Notes: generated by a model from the letters alone, not told the origin. A DNA stretch of 64,000 nucleotides from Streptomyces olindensis (GCA_000696115.1 JJOH01000096.1:62001-126000); one strand, 5' to 3'. Shown: positions 18,754-27,704, counted from the first letter of the stretch. A program made the numbers and translations.

Positions 18754-19682
18754 ACGAGCAGAACAAGGTGGCCGCCGAGCAGCAGGCGCGCGAGCAGGCC
18801 CTGGTGGACAGGGTCGTGGCCTCGTTCGAGACGGCCCGGGACCCGCGGCTGAAGCAGCTGATGCAGGCCCTGACCCGGCACCTCCACGCGTTCCTGCGCG
18901 AGGTGCGCCTGACCGAGGCGGAGTGGGCGTCCGCGATCGAGTTCCTCACCGCGGCCGGGCACATCACCGACGACAGGCGGCAGGAGTTCATCCTGCTGTC
19001 GGACGTGCTCGGGGCGTCCATGCAGACGATCGCGATCAACAACGAGGCGTACGCGAACGCCACCGAGGCGACGGTGCTCGGACCGTTCTACGTCGAGGGC
19101 TCACCCGAGATCCCGCTGGGCGGGGACCTCTCCTTCGGCGCCGCCGGGCAGCCGTGCCGGGTCGAGGGCACGGTCACCGACACCGACGGGAAACCGGTAC
19201 CGGGAGCCCGCATGGAGGTGTGGGAGGCCGACGAGGACGGCTTCTACGACGTGCAGTACGACGACGACCGCACCGCGGCCCGCGGCCACCTCTTCAGCGA
19301 CGACGCCGGCACCTACCACTTCTGGGCGATCACCCCGACCCCGTACCCGATTCCGCACGACGGACCGGTCGGCGCGCTGCTCGCCGCGGTGGGCCGTTCC
19401 CCCATGCGCGCCTCGCACCTGCACTTCGACGTCCGCGCCGAGGGCAAGCGGACCCTGATCACCCACATCTTCGTCCGCGGCGACGAACTCCTCGACAGCG
19501 ACGCCGTGTTCGGAGTCAAGGACTCGCTCGTCCACGACTTCGTGGAGCACCCGGCGGGCACACCCACGCCGGACGGCCGTGATCTCGGGGGCCGGTCCTG
19601 GTCCAGTGTCCGCTTCGACATCGTCCTCGCCCCCGCGGACACCGCGGGGCCGGGCAAGGCTTCGTACGAAAGGAACCGGTGA
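18750..19682 (+). CDS. hydroxyquinol 1,2-dioxygenase (intradiol)
   Basis: A 310-residue intradiol dioxygenase. The N-terminal helical linker domain (residues 1 to about 110) is followed by the catalytic beta domain, where the four Fe(III) ligands are visible: Tyr in GFYDVQY (about 165), Tyr in TPTPYPIP (about 198) and the two His of ASHLHFD (about 222 and 224). The enzyme opens 1,2,4-trihydroxybenzene to maleylacetate, the substrate of the preceding gene. The GTG start at 18750 overlaps that gene; a GAGGAGAG site lies upstream. Chlorocatechol dioxygenase is an alternative, but pairing with maleylacetate reductase and a hydroxylase favours hydroxyquinol. Confidence 0.9.
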   Translation: MNEQNKVAAEQQAREQALVDRVVASFETARDPRLKQLMQALTRHLHAFLREVRLTEAEWASAIEFLTAAGHITDDRRQEFILLSDVLGASMQTIAINNEAYANATEATVLGPFYVEGSPEIPLGGDLSFGAAGQPCRVEGTVTDTDGKPVPGARMEVWEADEDGFYDVQYDDDRTAARGHLFSDDAGTYHFWAITPTPYPIPHDGPVGALLAAVGRSPMRASHLHFDVRAEGKRTLITHIFVRGDELLDSDAVFGVKDSLVHDFVEHPAGTPTPDGRDLGGRSWSSVRFDIVLAPADTAGPGKASYERNR

Positions 19683-20903
19683 ATGACCAGCGAGGACACC
19701 GCACGGGCCGCCCGCCCGCGTGTGGCCGTGATCGGCGCGGGGATCGGCGGTCTCGCCACCGCTGCGTTCCTGGACCGGGCCGGGATCGAGGCGACCGTCT
19801 ACGAGCAGGCGCCCGCCCTGACCGAGGTCGGGGCGGGACTCGTCGTCTCCCCGAACGCCGTGCGACTGCTGCGCAGCCTCGGCCGGCTCGACCCCTTCCG
19901 CGAACGCGCGGTGCCGCTGGAGGTCGGGTGGGAGTTCCGCCGCTGGGAGGACGGGCGCGTGCTCTTCTCCCAGAAGCTCGGGGAGGAGTGCGAGCGGCGC
20001 TTCGGTGAGCAGAGCTACGCCGCCCACCGCGCCGACCTCCTCGCCGCGCTGCGGGCGGCGGTCCCCGACGGCGCGCTACGGCTCGGGATCCGCCTCGCCG
20101 GTCTGCGCCGGCTCGACGCGGGCGTGGAGCTGACGTTCACCGACGGAACGCGGGAGGTCGCCGACGTGGTCGTCGGCGCCGACGGCGTCCACACCACCGT
20201 GGGACAGTACGTGACCGAGGCGCGCGAGCCACGGTTCTCGGGCATGTGTGCCTGGCGGTCCCTGGTACCCGCCGACAGCGCACCGGAGTTCGCGCGTCAT
20301 CCGGTCCAGACGCTGTGGCTCGGCCCCGACCGCCACCTGGTCCACTATCCGATCTCCGCGGGCACGCAGATCAACATCGTCGCGTTCGGTCCGGCGCACG
20401 ACTGGACGGCGGAGTCATGGTCGGCCGAGGGCCGGATCGAGGACCTGCGCGCCGAGTTCGCGGGGTGGTCCGACGATCTGCGGGCGCTCCTCGAGGCCGC
20501 GGGAAACACCGGACGGTGGGCCCTCCTCGACCGTGACCCGCTGCCCCGCTGGACGAACGGGCCCGTGGCGCTGCTCGGCGACGCGGCACACCCGATGTTC
20601 CCCTTCTTCGCCCAGGGAGCCGCCCAGGCGATGGAGGACGCCGCCGTCCTGGTGGGCTGCCTCGCCGACCGTTCGGACGACCCCGCTGCCGCGCTGAGCC
20701 GCTACGAGGACATCCGCCGCCCCCGCGCCACCAGGGTGCAGCAGATGAGCCGGGGCAGGGCGGAGAGCAACCACCTGCCCGACGGCCCCGCCCAGCAGGC
20801 CAGGGACGCCTCCTTCTCGAGCGCGGACCCCTTCGCCCACAACGGCTGGATCTACGGGCACGACGCCGAACTGTCCGTGCGGGAGGCATTGGCCGCGGGC
20901 TGA
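19683..20903 (+). CDS. FAD-dependent aromatic monooxygenase (salicylate/resorcinol hydroxylase-like)
   Basis: A 406-residue class A flavoprotein monooxygenase. The Rossmann motif GAGIGGLATAAFLDRAG is at residues 14-30, the DG motif in VGADGVHTTV, and the second FAD motif GDAAHPMFPFFAQGAAQA near 298. ATG 19683 directly follows the dioxygenase stop. Class A enzymes use NAD(P)H and O2 to hydroxylate phenolic rings; here the expected step is oxidation of a resorcinol, salicylate-type or hydroxybenzoate substrate to hydroxyquinol. The exact substrate is inference from the operon. Confidence 0.9.
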   Translation: MTSEDTARAARPRVAVIGAGIGGLATAAFLDRAGIEATVYEQAPALTEVGAGLVVSPNAVRLLRSLGRLDPFRERAVPLEVGWEFRRWEDGRVLFSQKLGEECERRFGEQSYAAHRADLLAALRAAVPDGALRLGIRLAGLRRLDAGVELTFTDGTREVADVVVGADGVHTTVGQYVTEAREPRFSGMCAWRSLVPADSAPEFARHPVQTLWLGPDRHLVHYPISAGTQINIVAFGPAHDWTAESWSAEGRIEDLRAEFAGWSDDLRALLEAAGNTGRWALLDRDPLPRWTNGPVALLGDAAHPMFPFFAQGAAQAMEDAAVLVGCLADRSDDPAAALSRYEDIRRPRATRVQQMSRGRAESNHLPDGPAQQARDASFSSADPFAHNGWIYGHDAELSVREALAAG

Positions 20904-20924
20904 GCCCGTCCCCCAGCGGAAGCG

Positions 20925-20944
20925 GGCTCCGGCCGACCGGAGCC
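20925..20944. terminator. hairpin between convergent genes
   Basis: Perfect 8-bp stem GGCTCCGG/CCGGAGCC with a CCGA loop, 22 bases after the monooxygenase stop and 82 bases before the end of the convergent lysR. Confidence 0.6.
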
Positions 20945-21025
20945 TCGACCCTGTCCAGCCGCTGGGGCGCCCGCTGTCTCCACGACGGCACATGCATCTG
21001 GACGGAGCAGGACCTGCCCGCTTCC

Positions 21026-21949
21026 CTAGTGGACCGCGCGCAACAATTGCTCCCGGAGCCAGGTGCGTCCGGGGTCTCCCGCGGTGCGCGGATTCCACAC
21101 CAGATCTATTCCGAGTGCCGGCGGGGAAAGAGGCGTTTCCATCACTCTGAGCCCGTGCTGGGCCGCCAGCCGCCGGGCCAGCCGGCGCTGGACCAGCGCG
21201 ATCCTTCGAGTGCCGGTCACCATCGCGGGAATCATCGGGAATTCCGAGACGACGCACTGGACGACGAGACCGGGAATCAGCCGGGCCAGGGCCTGCCGAG
21301 CGCCGGCCTGCCCACCTTGCCACTCGAACACCACGTGGGGCAGCCGGGCGAGGTCGTCGACGGTGAGGGCCGCGCCGACGGGGTCGTTGCGCGCGTCGGC
21401 GACCACGACCCAGTCCTCCTGGTAGAGCCGCTCCCTCGGCAGCGTGGTCGGCACGGTGTCCGGCAGCAGCGTCACGTCCGCTGTCGCCTCGCCGCGCGTG
21501 AGGTCCAGGGGGCTCGCAGGCGGTTCAAGGTGCAGGCGGACACCCGGCGCGGACACGGCGAGCACGGAGCTCAGGGCGGGCAGGACGGGCAGGGCCGTGG
21601 CGCTGGTGGCGGCGATGCGGAAGGTGCGGTCCGAGGTCGCGGGATCGAACGTCGGGGGCGTGAGCACCTGGTGAGCCGTGGTCTCCAGGATCAGGTTGAC
21701 CGGCCCGGCCAGCGCGCCGGCGCGTGCGGTGAGCACGTAGTGGCGGCCGTCCCGGACGAGGAGTTCGTCGCCGAGGGTGCGACGCAGCCGCTGCAGGGCG
21801 TTGCTCATGGCCGGCTGGGTCAGCCCCACCGCACGGGCGGCGAGGGTGACACTGCGGTGTTCGAGCAGGGCGGCCAGCAGGGGCAGGAGATTGAGGTCGA
21901 CCCGGTGCAGGCCGGTCGTGGTGATCGTCGGCCGGATGTCGCTGTTCAC
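21026..21949 (-). CDS. LysR-family transcriptional regulator
   Basis: A 307-residue LysR with an N-terminal winged helix (DLNLLPLLAALLEHRSVTLAARAVGLTQPAMSNALQRLR split across residues 19-55) of the NodD-like subgroup, and a periplasmic-binding-type effector domain. It is divergent from the SnoaL-like gene, with 135 bases between them. The intergenic region holds CTCCGGAT (21949-21956) and ATCCGGAG (22029-22036), an inverted pair that could be regulator contacts. Confidence 0.88.
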   Translation of the reverse strand: MNSDIRPTITTTGLHRVDLNLLPLLAALLEHRSVTLAARAVGLTQPAMSNALQRLRRTLGDELLVRDGRHYVLTARAGALAGPVNLILETTAHQVLTPPTFDPATSDRTFRIAATSATALPVLPALSSVLAVSAPGVRLHLEPPASPLDLTRGEATADVTLLPDTVPTTLPRERLYQEDWVVVADARNDPVGAALTVDDLARLPHVVFEWQGGQAGARQALARLIPGLVVQCVVSEFPMIPAMVTGTRRIALVQRRLARRLAAQHGLRVMETPLSPPALGIDLVWNPRTAGDPGRTWLREQLLRAVH

Positions 21950-22084
21950 TCCGGATATTCACCTCGCCTATTCGGTGCATGCGCAATGATGATTCGACTG
22001 ATCCCCGGCACCGGATTACCGTCCTGGAATCCGGAGTTATTTTTCCGCTGCGGATTTCTTTCGCGGCACCCACGGAGGTCATGA

Positions 22085-22702
22085 ATGGCGACGATCGAGT
22101 CGGACAAACGCGAGTTGCGCCAACTCGTGGAGGACTGGGCACTGTGGCGCGACGCCGGCGACTGGGACCGGTTCGCCGGCGTATGGCATCCCGACGACGG
22201 CTGGATGACCGCCACCTGGTTCCAGGGCCCCGCCAGGGATTTCATCGCGATCAGCCGGGAGGCCTTCGACAACGGCGTCGGCATCCTGCACTTCCTCGGC
22301 GGTCACACCTCCGACGTCGTCGGCGACCGTGCCGTGGCACAGACCAAGATGACCATCAACCAGAGGGCGGAGGTCGACGGGGTCGAGGTCGACGTCGTCT
22401 GCACGGGGCGCTTCTACGACTTCTGCGCGCGCCACGAAGGCGCGTGGAAGATCGTGCGCCGCCAGCCGATCTACGAGAAGGACCGCCTGGACGTGGTGGA
22501 TCCGTCCGCGACGCTGCGCCTGGACCCGCGGTTGCTGGTCCGCTTCCCCGTCGGCTACCGCCACCTCGGCTATCTCCAGACGAAGGCCGGCTTCACGGTG
22601 AAGACGGGGCTGCCGGGCCTGACGGGCGAGGTCGTGCGTCGCCTCTACGACGAGGGCGCGACATGGCTGGCCGGCTCCAGCGCGCCGGGCGATCCCCACT
22701 GA
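22085..22702 (+). CDS. SnoaL/NTF2-like protein, role unknown
   Basis: A 205-residue protein. Residues 1-135 fit the nuclear-transport-factor-2 fold of the SnoaL-like group: the start ELRQLVEDWALWRDAGDWDRFAGVWHPDD and the strand VCTGRFYDFCARHEGAWKIVRRQ are typical. The C-terminal 60 residues are extra. ATG 22085 has GGAGG eight bases upstream. Members act as small-molecule isomerases, hydratases, dehydrochlorinases or as ring-hydroxylase-like helpers. It is divergent from a LysR gene within an aromatic catabolic island, so it probably acts on a pathway intermediate; the reaction cannot be read from the sequence. Confidence 0.75.
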   Translation: MATIESDKRELRQLVEDWALWRDAGDWDRFAGVWHPDDGWMTATWFQGPARDFIAISREAFDNGVGILHFLGGHTSDVVGDRAVAQTKMTINQRAEVDGVEVDVVCTGRFYDFCARHEGAWKIVRRQPIYEKDRLDVVDPSATLRLDPRLLVRFPVGYRHLGYLQTKAGFTVKTGLPGLTGEVVRRLYDEGATWLAGSSAPGDPH

Positions 22703-22724
22703 TCGGTCCCCTCGACGTGCCACA

Positions 22725-22760
22725 GGGCGCCTGACCGGGTGCACACCCGGTCAGGCGCCC
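22725..22760. terminator. strong bidirectional terminator
   Basis: Perfect 16-bp inverted repeat GGGCGCCTGACCGGGT/ACCCGGTCAGGCGCCC with a GCAC loop, between convergent stops at 22702 and 22793. Confidence 0.88.
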
Positions 22761-22792
22761 TTCCTCGGAACCGGGCCCCGGGGCGGGCGCTG

Positions 22793-23908
22793 TTACCCGT
22801 TCCAGTCCTCCGGGCGTACGGTCAGCGCCACCCGCCCGAGGCTGTTGTCGTCCTCCATGTAACGGTGGGCGTCGGCCGCCAGGGCAATGGGGAACGTGCG
22901 GTCGACCACGGCCCGGAAGCCGTTCTCCACCTGACGCCACAACTCCGTGACCGCGGCCGGGTTGCCCGTGCGCACCCCGATGATGCGGTGACAGTCGGAA
23001 TACACGCGCCGCAGATCGATCCCCACCTTGCCGCCGAGGAAGGCACCGGACGTGACCACCGTGCCCCCGCGGGCCAGGGAGTCGACGGTGGCGTCCCAGA
23101 CGGCCGGGTCACCGAGGTTGTCGACGGCGATGTCGACGCCGCGACCGCCTGTCGCCTCGCGTATCCGCTGCACGAAGTCCGGGGCGTGGGTGTCGAGCAC
23201 GAGGTCCGCTCCCGCCGCGGCCATGGCCGCGCGCTTGTCGGCCGAGCGGGACGTCGAGATGATCCGCGCGCCCAGGTGCCGGGCGTAGGCGGCCGTCGTG
23301 GAGCCGAGCGCGGAGGAGGCACCCTGGACGAGAACCCAGTGTCCGGGGCGGAGTCCCGCCTGGGTCATCTGGTTGGCGGCGACCGGGCCGAGAAGCGCCA
23401 GCGAGGCGGCCATCGCGGCCGGGATGCCGTCCGGGACCCTGTGGACGTTGCGCGCCGGCACCGCGCAGTACTGCGCGTAGGCGCCGGGGCGATGGGTGCC
23501 GATCACGGTCAGGGAGTCGCAGACCTCCTCGCGGCCCTCCGTGCAGGAGGCACAGGTGCCGCAGGCGACACCGGGCAGGACGGCCACGCGGTCGCCGACC
23601 CGCACGGAGTCCACGCCCTCGCCCAGTGCGGCGACGGTGCCGGCGTGGTCCGCGCCCAGGATGTGGGGCGGTTCGATCGTGGCGTACGGGTGCTGGCCCG
23701 CACGGGCCGTGAGGTCGAGCAGCCGGCCGATACCGACCGCGGCGACCTGGACGAGGACGTCGCCGGGGCCGGGACGCGGCGTGTCCACCACGGCCTGCTC
23801 CAGCACGTCGGGCGGCCCGAACCGGCGGAACAGCATGGCCTTCATGGTCGAGGGCACCGGCAGGGCGTCCGACCAGCCGAGCCCGGAAACGGTCAGAGTG
23901 TTGCTCAT
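22793..23908 (-). CDS. zinc-binding alcohol dehydrogenase/quinone oxidoreductase family protein
   Basis: A 371-residue MDR enzyme. The GroES-like half has GADHAGTVAALGEGVDSVRV and a Cys-rich lobe (ACGTCASCTEGREEVC) for structural zinc; the catalytic Cys of true alcohol dehydrogenases is not obvious near residue 40. The NADPH site is VQGASSALGSTTAAYA. The ATG at 23908 overlaps the stop of the FAH gene (ATGA), so it is translated as part of that operon. It likely reduces an unsaturated or carbonyl intermediate in the second aromatic branch (inference). Confidence 0.85.
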   Translation of the reverse strand: MSNTLTVSGLGWSDALPVPSTMKAMLFRRFGPPDVLEQAVVDTPRPGPGDVLVQVAAVGIGRLLDLTARAGQHPYATIEPPHILGADHAGTVAALGEGVDSVRVGDRVAVLPGVACGTCASCTEGREEVCDSLTVIGTHRPGAYAQYCAVPARNVHRVPDGIPAAMAASLALLGPVAANQMTQAGLRPGHWVLVQGASSALGSTTAAYARHLGARIISTSRSADKRAAMAAAGADLVLDTHAPDFVQRIREATGGRGVDIAVDNLGDPAVWDATVDSLARGGTVVTSGAFLGGKVGIDLRRVYSDCHRIIGVRTGNPAAVTELWRQVENGFRAVVDRTFPIALAADAHRYMEDDNSLGRVALTVRPEDWNG

Positions 23909-24801
23909 GACGCCACCACCGTGTTCTCCAGGCGGCCGATCCGCTCGATGTCGATGACTATGTCATCCCCGGCGGCCAGGAACTCCCCGCGCGGCACTCC
24001 GCAGCCCGCCGGTGTGCCGGTGAGGATCACGTCTCCGGGTTCCAGGCGGGTGATGCGGCTGGCCGCCGCGATCACCTCGGGGATCTTCACCATCATCTGC
24101 GCGGTGGAGGAGTCCTGCTTCAGCACGCCGTTGACGCTGAGCCGGATCCTCAGGTTCTGCGGGTCGGTGATCTGCCAGGCGGGCACCAGTCCGGGTCCGA
24201 GCGGGCAGAAGCCGTCCTGTCCCTTGTGGCCGACCCAGTCGAAGGTGAACGGCTCGGCGACCGGCTTGTCGGACTTGAGCCGGTCCCGGGCCGAGATGTC
24301 GTTCGCCACCAGGTAGCCGGCCACGTGCTCCATGGCCCGCCCGGGCGCGAGGTCGCGGCCGCCGCGGCCGATGACCACGGCCAGTTCGGCCTCCCAGTCG
24401 ACGCGTGCGCCCGGGTAGCCGGGCAGCGGCACCGGGTCGCCCGGCCCCGTCACCGTCGTCGTCGGCGGCTTGAGGAAGAAGAACGGGTCGCCCAGCTCAT
24501 CGGGGCGTTCGCAGCCCATCTCGGCGATGTGGTCCCAGTAGTTGGCGCCCGCGCAGAGGACCTTGCCGGGATACGTCAGCGGCGGGGCGAGCCGGGCGCC
24601 GGCCACGGCGTCGGATGCCGCCGGCGTCCAGTCGCGGAACAGCGGTGCGAGCGACTCCCATCGGTTCAGCACCTCCATCAGCGTGCGGCCTTCGGTGCCG
24701 GGCGGCCCCTGGACCACGGTTCCGTCGATGTACGCACCGACGGTGACTTTCTCCGAGTCATCGACCCGGTACTGCACCAGCGACCATTCAGGCGGTGTCA
24801 T
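23905..24801 (-). CDS. fumarylacetoacetate hydrolase (FAH) family protein
   Basis: A 298-residue FAH-fold enzyme. Signatures: CAGANYWDHIAEM, the metal-binding DWEAELAVVIG (Glu ligands), NDISARD, and the C-terminal GDVILTGTPAGCG. ATG 24801 is preceded by GGAGG. The family includes hydrolases, hydratases and decarboxylases that process meta-cleavage or homogentisate-type ring-fission products. It is divergent from an extradiol dioxygenase, making it the likely next step after that ring opening. The 215-base divergent promoter holds two candidate GntR sites. Confidence 0.9.
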   Translation of the reverse strand: MTPPEWSLVQYRVDDSEKVTVGAYIDGTVVQGPPGTEGRTLMEVLNRWESLAPLFRDWTPAASDAVAGARLAPPLTYPGKVLCAGANYWDHIAEMGCERPDELGDPFFFLKPPTTTVTGPGDPVPLPGYPGARVDWEAELAVVIGRGGRDLAPGRAMEHVAGYLVANDISARDRLKSDKPVAEPFTFDWVGHKGQDGFCPLGPGLVPAWQITDPQNLRIRLSVNGVLKQDSSTAQMMVKIPEVIAAASRITRLEPGDVILTGTPAGCGVPRGEFLAAGDDIVIDIERIGRLENTVVAS

Positions 24802-24842
24802 GTTTCCTCCGGCAGGCGGCTCTCTGAAGCAGCAGCACCATA

Positions 24843-24853
24843 GTGCATACACA
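24843..24853. promoter_or_regulatory. GTGCATACACA, candidate GntR operator
   Basis: Located 42 bases upstream of the FAH start. Its inverse occurs at 16660-16670 near the MFS transporter and a variant at 28445-28454 in front of gntR. Confidence 0.6.
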
Positions 24854-24950
24854 TTGGGAAGGGAAGGGCGGTCTCCTGGCGGGGTTACTGTCATGATCAG
24901 TGGCGATCCAAGGGAAAATTTCCACCAGACACCTGGACGCTGAGCCCTAG

Positions 24951-24964
24951 AGGTGTACACACTT
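24951..24964. promoter_or_regulatory. AGGTGTACACACTT, candidate GntR operator
   Basis: Contains the perfect palindrome GTGTACAC and lies 52 bases upstream of the extradiol dioxygenase start, in the shared FAH/dioxygenase promoter region. Confidence 0.5.
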
Positions 24965-25015
24965 ACCTCGGTGCTCGTGCGGGACGCGGGTTCACCGGAA
25001 CCATGAGGAGTGCAC

Positions 25016-25930
25016 ATGTTGCGTGTCAAAGGTCTTCTGCACTACGGACTCCAGGTGCCGTCGCTCGACCAGGGCGCGGACTTCTACAGCGCGTTCGGAC
25101 TGGAGGCGCAGGAGCGCGGCAACACGGTGGTGATCCGCTGTGACGGCCGGGAGCAGGACCAGACCGTGCTGACGGAGGGGCCGGTGAAGCGGCTGCACCA
25201 CGTGGCGTTCGCGGTGGACCCGGACTCCCTGCCCGAGTGGCAGCGCCACCTGGAGGGCCAGGGGCTGAAGCTGCTGGACGCGCCGAAGGAAGTGCCCGGC
25301 GGTCTGTGGTTCCGCGATCACGAGGGAAACCTGGTCAACCTCCGGGACGAGGGGATCGCGCCCTGGCGCGCGTTCGGGACCACGGACGCCCAGGACGCCA
25401 ACGTCGGCGACCGGGTCCGCCGGATCGACCAGGCCCGCTGGCTGACCGCGACCGAGAAGACCCGCCCCCAGCGCCTCGGCCACATGCTGATCTTCAGCTC
25501 CGACGTCGGCGCCTCCGAGGCCTTCTACAGCCGCACGCTCGGCCTGCGCCTGTCCGACCGCATCATCGGCGGGCCCGTCTTCATGAACTCGGGGCCCGGC
25601 GACCACCACGTCTTCGGGTTCGTCCCGGCGGAGCACCCGGGGCTGCATCACTCCAGCTGGATGGTGTCCGACATCGACCAGATCGCCAGGGGCGCGCAGG
25701 ACATGGCCTCCGTCGGCTACACGAAGGGCTGGGGCCTGGGCCGCCACACCCTCGGCTCGAACCTCTTCCACTACATCCAGGACCCCTGGGGCAGCTGGAT
25801 CGAGTACTCCAGCGACATGGACCGCATCACGGAGAACTGGCAGCCGAACGACTGGGACTGCCCCGCCGCCGTCTGGAGCCCGGAGGTACCGGCCGACTTC
25901 ATCACCAACCAGGAAGAAAAGCCCGCCTGA
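25016..25930 (+). CDS. VOC-family extradiol ring-cleavage dioxygenase
   Basis: A 304-residue type I extradiol dioxygenase with two vicinal-oxygen-chelate domains (about 1-125 and 150-280). The metal ligands sit in the second domain: His156 in LGHMLIF, His211 in GLHHSSW and Glu263 in WIEYSSD, with the spacing of catechol 2,3-dioxygenases and BphC. It cleaves a catechol-type ring next to the hydroxyls using Fe(II) and O2. ATG 25016 is preferred over an upstream GTG because GAGGAG is five bases before it. It starts an operon that continues into the CoA-transferase genes. Confidence 0.9.
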   Translation: MLRVKGLLHYGLQVPSLDQGADFYSAFGLEAQERGNTVVIRCDGREQDQTVLTEGPVKRLHHVAFAVDPDSLPEWQRHLEGQGLKLLDAPKEVPGGLWFRDHEGNLVNLRDEGIAPWRAFGTTDAQDANVGDRVRRIDQARWLTATEKTRPQRLGHMLIFSSDVGASEAFYSRTLGLRLSDRIIGGPVFMNSGPGDHHVFGFVPAEHPGLHHSSWMVSDIDQIARGAQDMASVGYTKGWGLGRHTLGSNLFHYIQDPWGSWIEYSSDMDRITENWQPNDWDCPAAVWSPEVPADFITNQEEKPA

Positions 25931-25999
25931 CCGAGCGGTCCGGCCGCTCCTCCTCCTCCGATCCGAAGGAACCACCATGCACTCCTCACGGAGAACTTC

Positions 26000-26920
26000 G
26001 TGCTGCCCGCGCTGAGCGTGCCGCGCCCGCCCGGCGAGCCCTCCCGTCGGCTCACCGTGGGTGTCTTCCCGGGCGCCGGCGGCGTGCACCTGCACCACGC
26101 CCTCGACTCCGGGTACTTCCGGCGGGCCGGGCTGGAGGTGAACCTCGTGCAGGTGGTCTCCTCCGACCAGCAGTCGGCGGGCTGGAACGACGGCGACTTC
26201 GACCTCATGCACACCTCCCCCGACCACCTGCTGCGCGGACTGCTGAAACGGGACCCGGTGGCCGTCCGAGCCGAGGGCATCGGCGAACTCGCCGTTCACC
26301 GGCGCCAGGGATTCCCGCTGCCCACGGACCGCTGGGCGGTCGACAACGCCCGGAGCGCCTTCGCGTTCGTGCTGCGCGCCGTGCTCGCCGACGTCGCCGG
26401 CTCACCGGTGGCCGACGACCAACTCGTCCCCGTGGGCGGCACGGTGCAGCGGTTCGAGGCCCTGCTGTCGGACGACGTGGACGGAACCACGCTCCACCCG
26501 CCGTTCGACGCCCTCGCCGTCGAGCAGGGCGCCCCGCGCGTGGGCGGCCACCTCCAGGTCGTTCCCGACCTCATCACCAACGTCGTGGTCACCCCGCGGG
26601 AGACGGCGACGACGTGGCACACCCGTGCCTACGTCGAGATCTGCCGCGCGAGCACCGAGGAACTGCTGGCCTCCGGCGCACCGGGCATCGCGGCGGCTCT
26701 GTCGCGGCAGGGTCTGCCGGACGCCGCCGTCAGGGCCGCGGTCCCCGGACTGCTCGGGCCCGCCGGCCTGTCCACCTCACCCGAGGTGACCCTGCGCGGC
26801 ATGGAGGCGGTGGCCGGGCTGCGCCGTCGCTTCACTCCGGACTGGCGGCCCCACTGCCCGCTCACGTCCCTGATCGGCCCCGACGGGGAACGAAGAGCGC
26901 GGCAGAAGGAGCAGGCCTGA
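26000..26920 (+). CDS. NMT1/SsuA-like binding-fold protein without signal peptide
   Basis: A 306-residue protein of the periplasmic-binding type II fold (LTVGVFPGAGGVHLHHALDS, then AGLEVNLVQVVSS, and a DFDLMHTSPDHLLRG segment), as in NMT1/THI5 and alkanesulfonate-binding proteins. There is no signal peptide or lipobox and no permease or ATPase nearby, so a transport job is doubtful; some enzymes of this fold, such as dihydroxyphthalate decarboxylase, act in the cytoplasm. Start is GTG 26000 with GGAG seven bases upstream. An ATG at 25977 with a better-looking GAAGGAACC site is out of frame and stops after 12 codons. Two bases separate it from the CoA-transferase gene. Confidence 0.7.
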   Translation: MLPALSVPRPPGEPSRRLTVGVFPGAGGVHLHHALDSGYFRRAGLEVNLVQVVSSDQQSAGWNDGDFDLMHTSPDHLLRGLLKRDPVAVRAEGIGELAVHRRQGFPLPTDRWAVDNARSAFAFVLRAVLADVAGSPVADDQLVPVGGTVQRFEALLSDDVDGTTLHPPFDALAVEQGAPRVGGHLQVVPDLITNVVVTPRETATTWHTRAYVEICRASTEELLASGAPGIAAALSRQGLPDAAVRAAVPGLLGPAGLSTSPEVTLRGMEAVAGLRRRFTPDWRPHCPLTSLIGPDGERRARQKEQA

Positions 26921-26921
26921 C

Positions 26922-27704
26922 ATGGACAAGGTGCTGGCCTCGGCCGCCGAGGCCGTGGCCGACGTGCACGACGGTGCGTCGATCGCCGTCGGCGGGTTCG
27001 GCCTGAGCGGTGTGCCCAACGTGCTGATCAAGGCACTCCACGACCGCGGGGTCTGCGGATTGAACGTCGTGTCGAACAACTGCGGCGCCATGGACGCGGG
27101 CCTTGCCGTGCTGCTCGCCGCAGGGCGGATAGCCCGGGTGACCGGTTCGTACATCGGCGCCAACAAGGAGTTCGCCCGCCAGTACCTGGCCGGGGAGCTG
27201 GAGGTCGAGCTGATTCCCCAGGGCACGCTGGCCGAGCGGCTGCGCGCCGGTGGCTGCGGCATCCCCGCGTTCTACACGCCGGCGGGTGTCGGCACGCAGG
27301 TCGCCGAGGGCGGGCTCCCGTGGCGTTACGACGGGCAGGGCGGGGTCGCGCTGGCCTCACCCGCCAAGGAGGTACGGGAGTTCGACGGCACCGAGTACGT
27401 GCTGGAGCGTGCGATCCGCACCGACTTCGCGCTCGTCCGCGCGGCCAGGGGCGACCGGCACGGCAACCTCGTCTTCGCCAAGTCGTCGCGGAACTTCAAC
27501 CCCGTCGCGGCCATGGCGGGACGCGTGACGATCGCCGAGGTGGAGCGGCTGGTCGAGCCCGGGGAGATCGACCCGGACGCGGTGCACCTGCCGGGGATCT
27601 TCGTGCAGCGGGTCATCGCCCTCACCCCCCGGCAGGCCGCGGACAAGATGATCGAACAGCGCACGGTGTCCGTGCCGGGTGGACAGCGGGCGGTGGAGCA
27701 CTGA
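26922..27704 (+). CDS. 3-oxoacid CoA-transferase subunit A
   Basis: A 260-residue alpha subunit of a family I CoA-transferase (GGFGLSGVPNVLIKAL at 24-39; SNNCGAMDAGL; EVELIPQGTLAERLRAGG; GNLVFAKSSRNFNP). With subunit B it moves CoA from succinyl-CoA to a 3-oxoacid; in aromatic pathways that is 3-oxoadipate. ATG 26922 follows a GAAGGAG site. The stop overlaps the start of subunit B by one base (TGATG). Confidence 0.92.
   Translation: MDKVLASAAEAVADVHDGASIAVGGFGLSGVPNVLIKALHDRGVCGLNVVSNNCGAMDAGLAVLLAAGRIARVTGSYIGANKEFARQYLAGELEVELIPQGTLAERLRAGGCGIPAFYTPAGVGTQVAEGGLPWRYDGQGGVALASPAKEVREFDGTEYVLERAIRTDFALVRAARGDRHGNLVFAKSSRNFNPVAAMAGRVTIAEVERLVEPGEIDPDAVHLPGIFVQRVIALTPRQAADKMIEQRTVSVPGGQRAVEH

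Noticed and set aside
25977..26015. ATG with a good ribosome site just before the binding-fold gene
   Set aside because: It is out of frame and stops after 12 codons; it may only be a leader or a frameshift sign, so it was not called as a gene.
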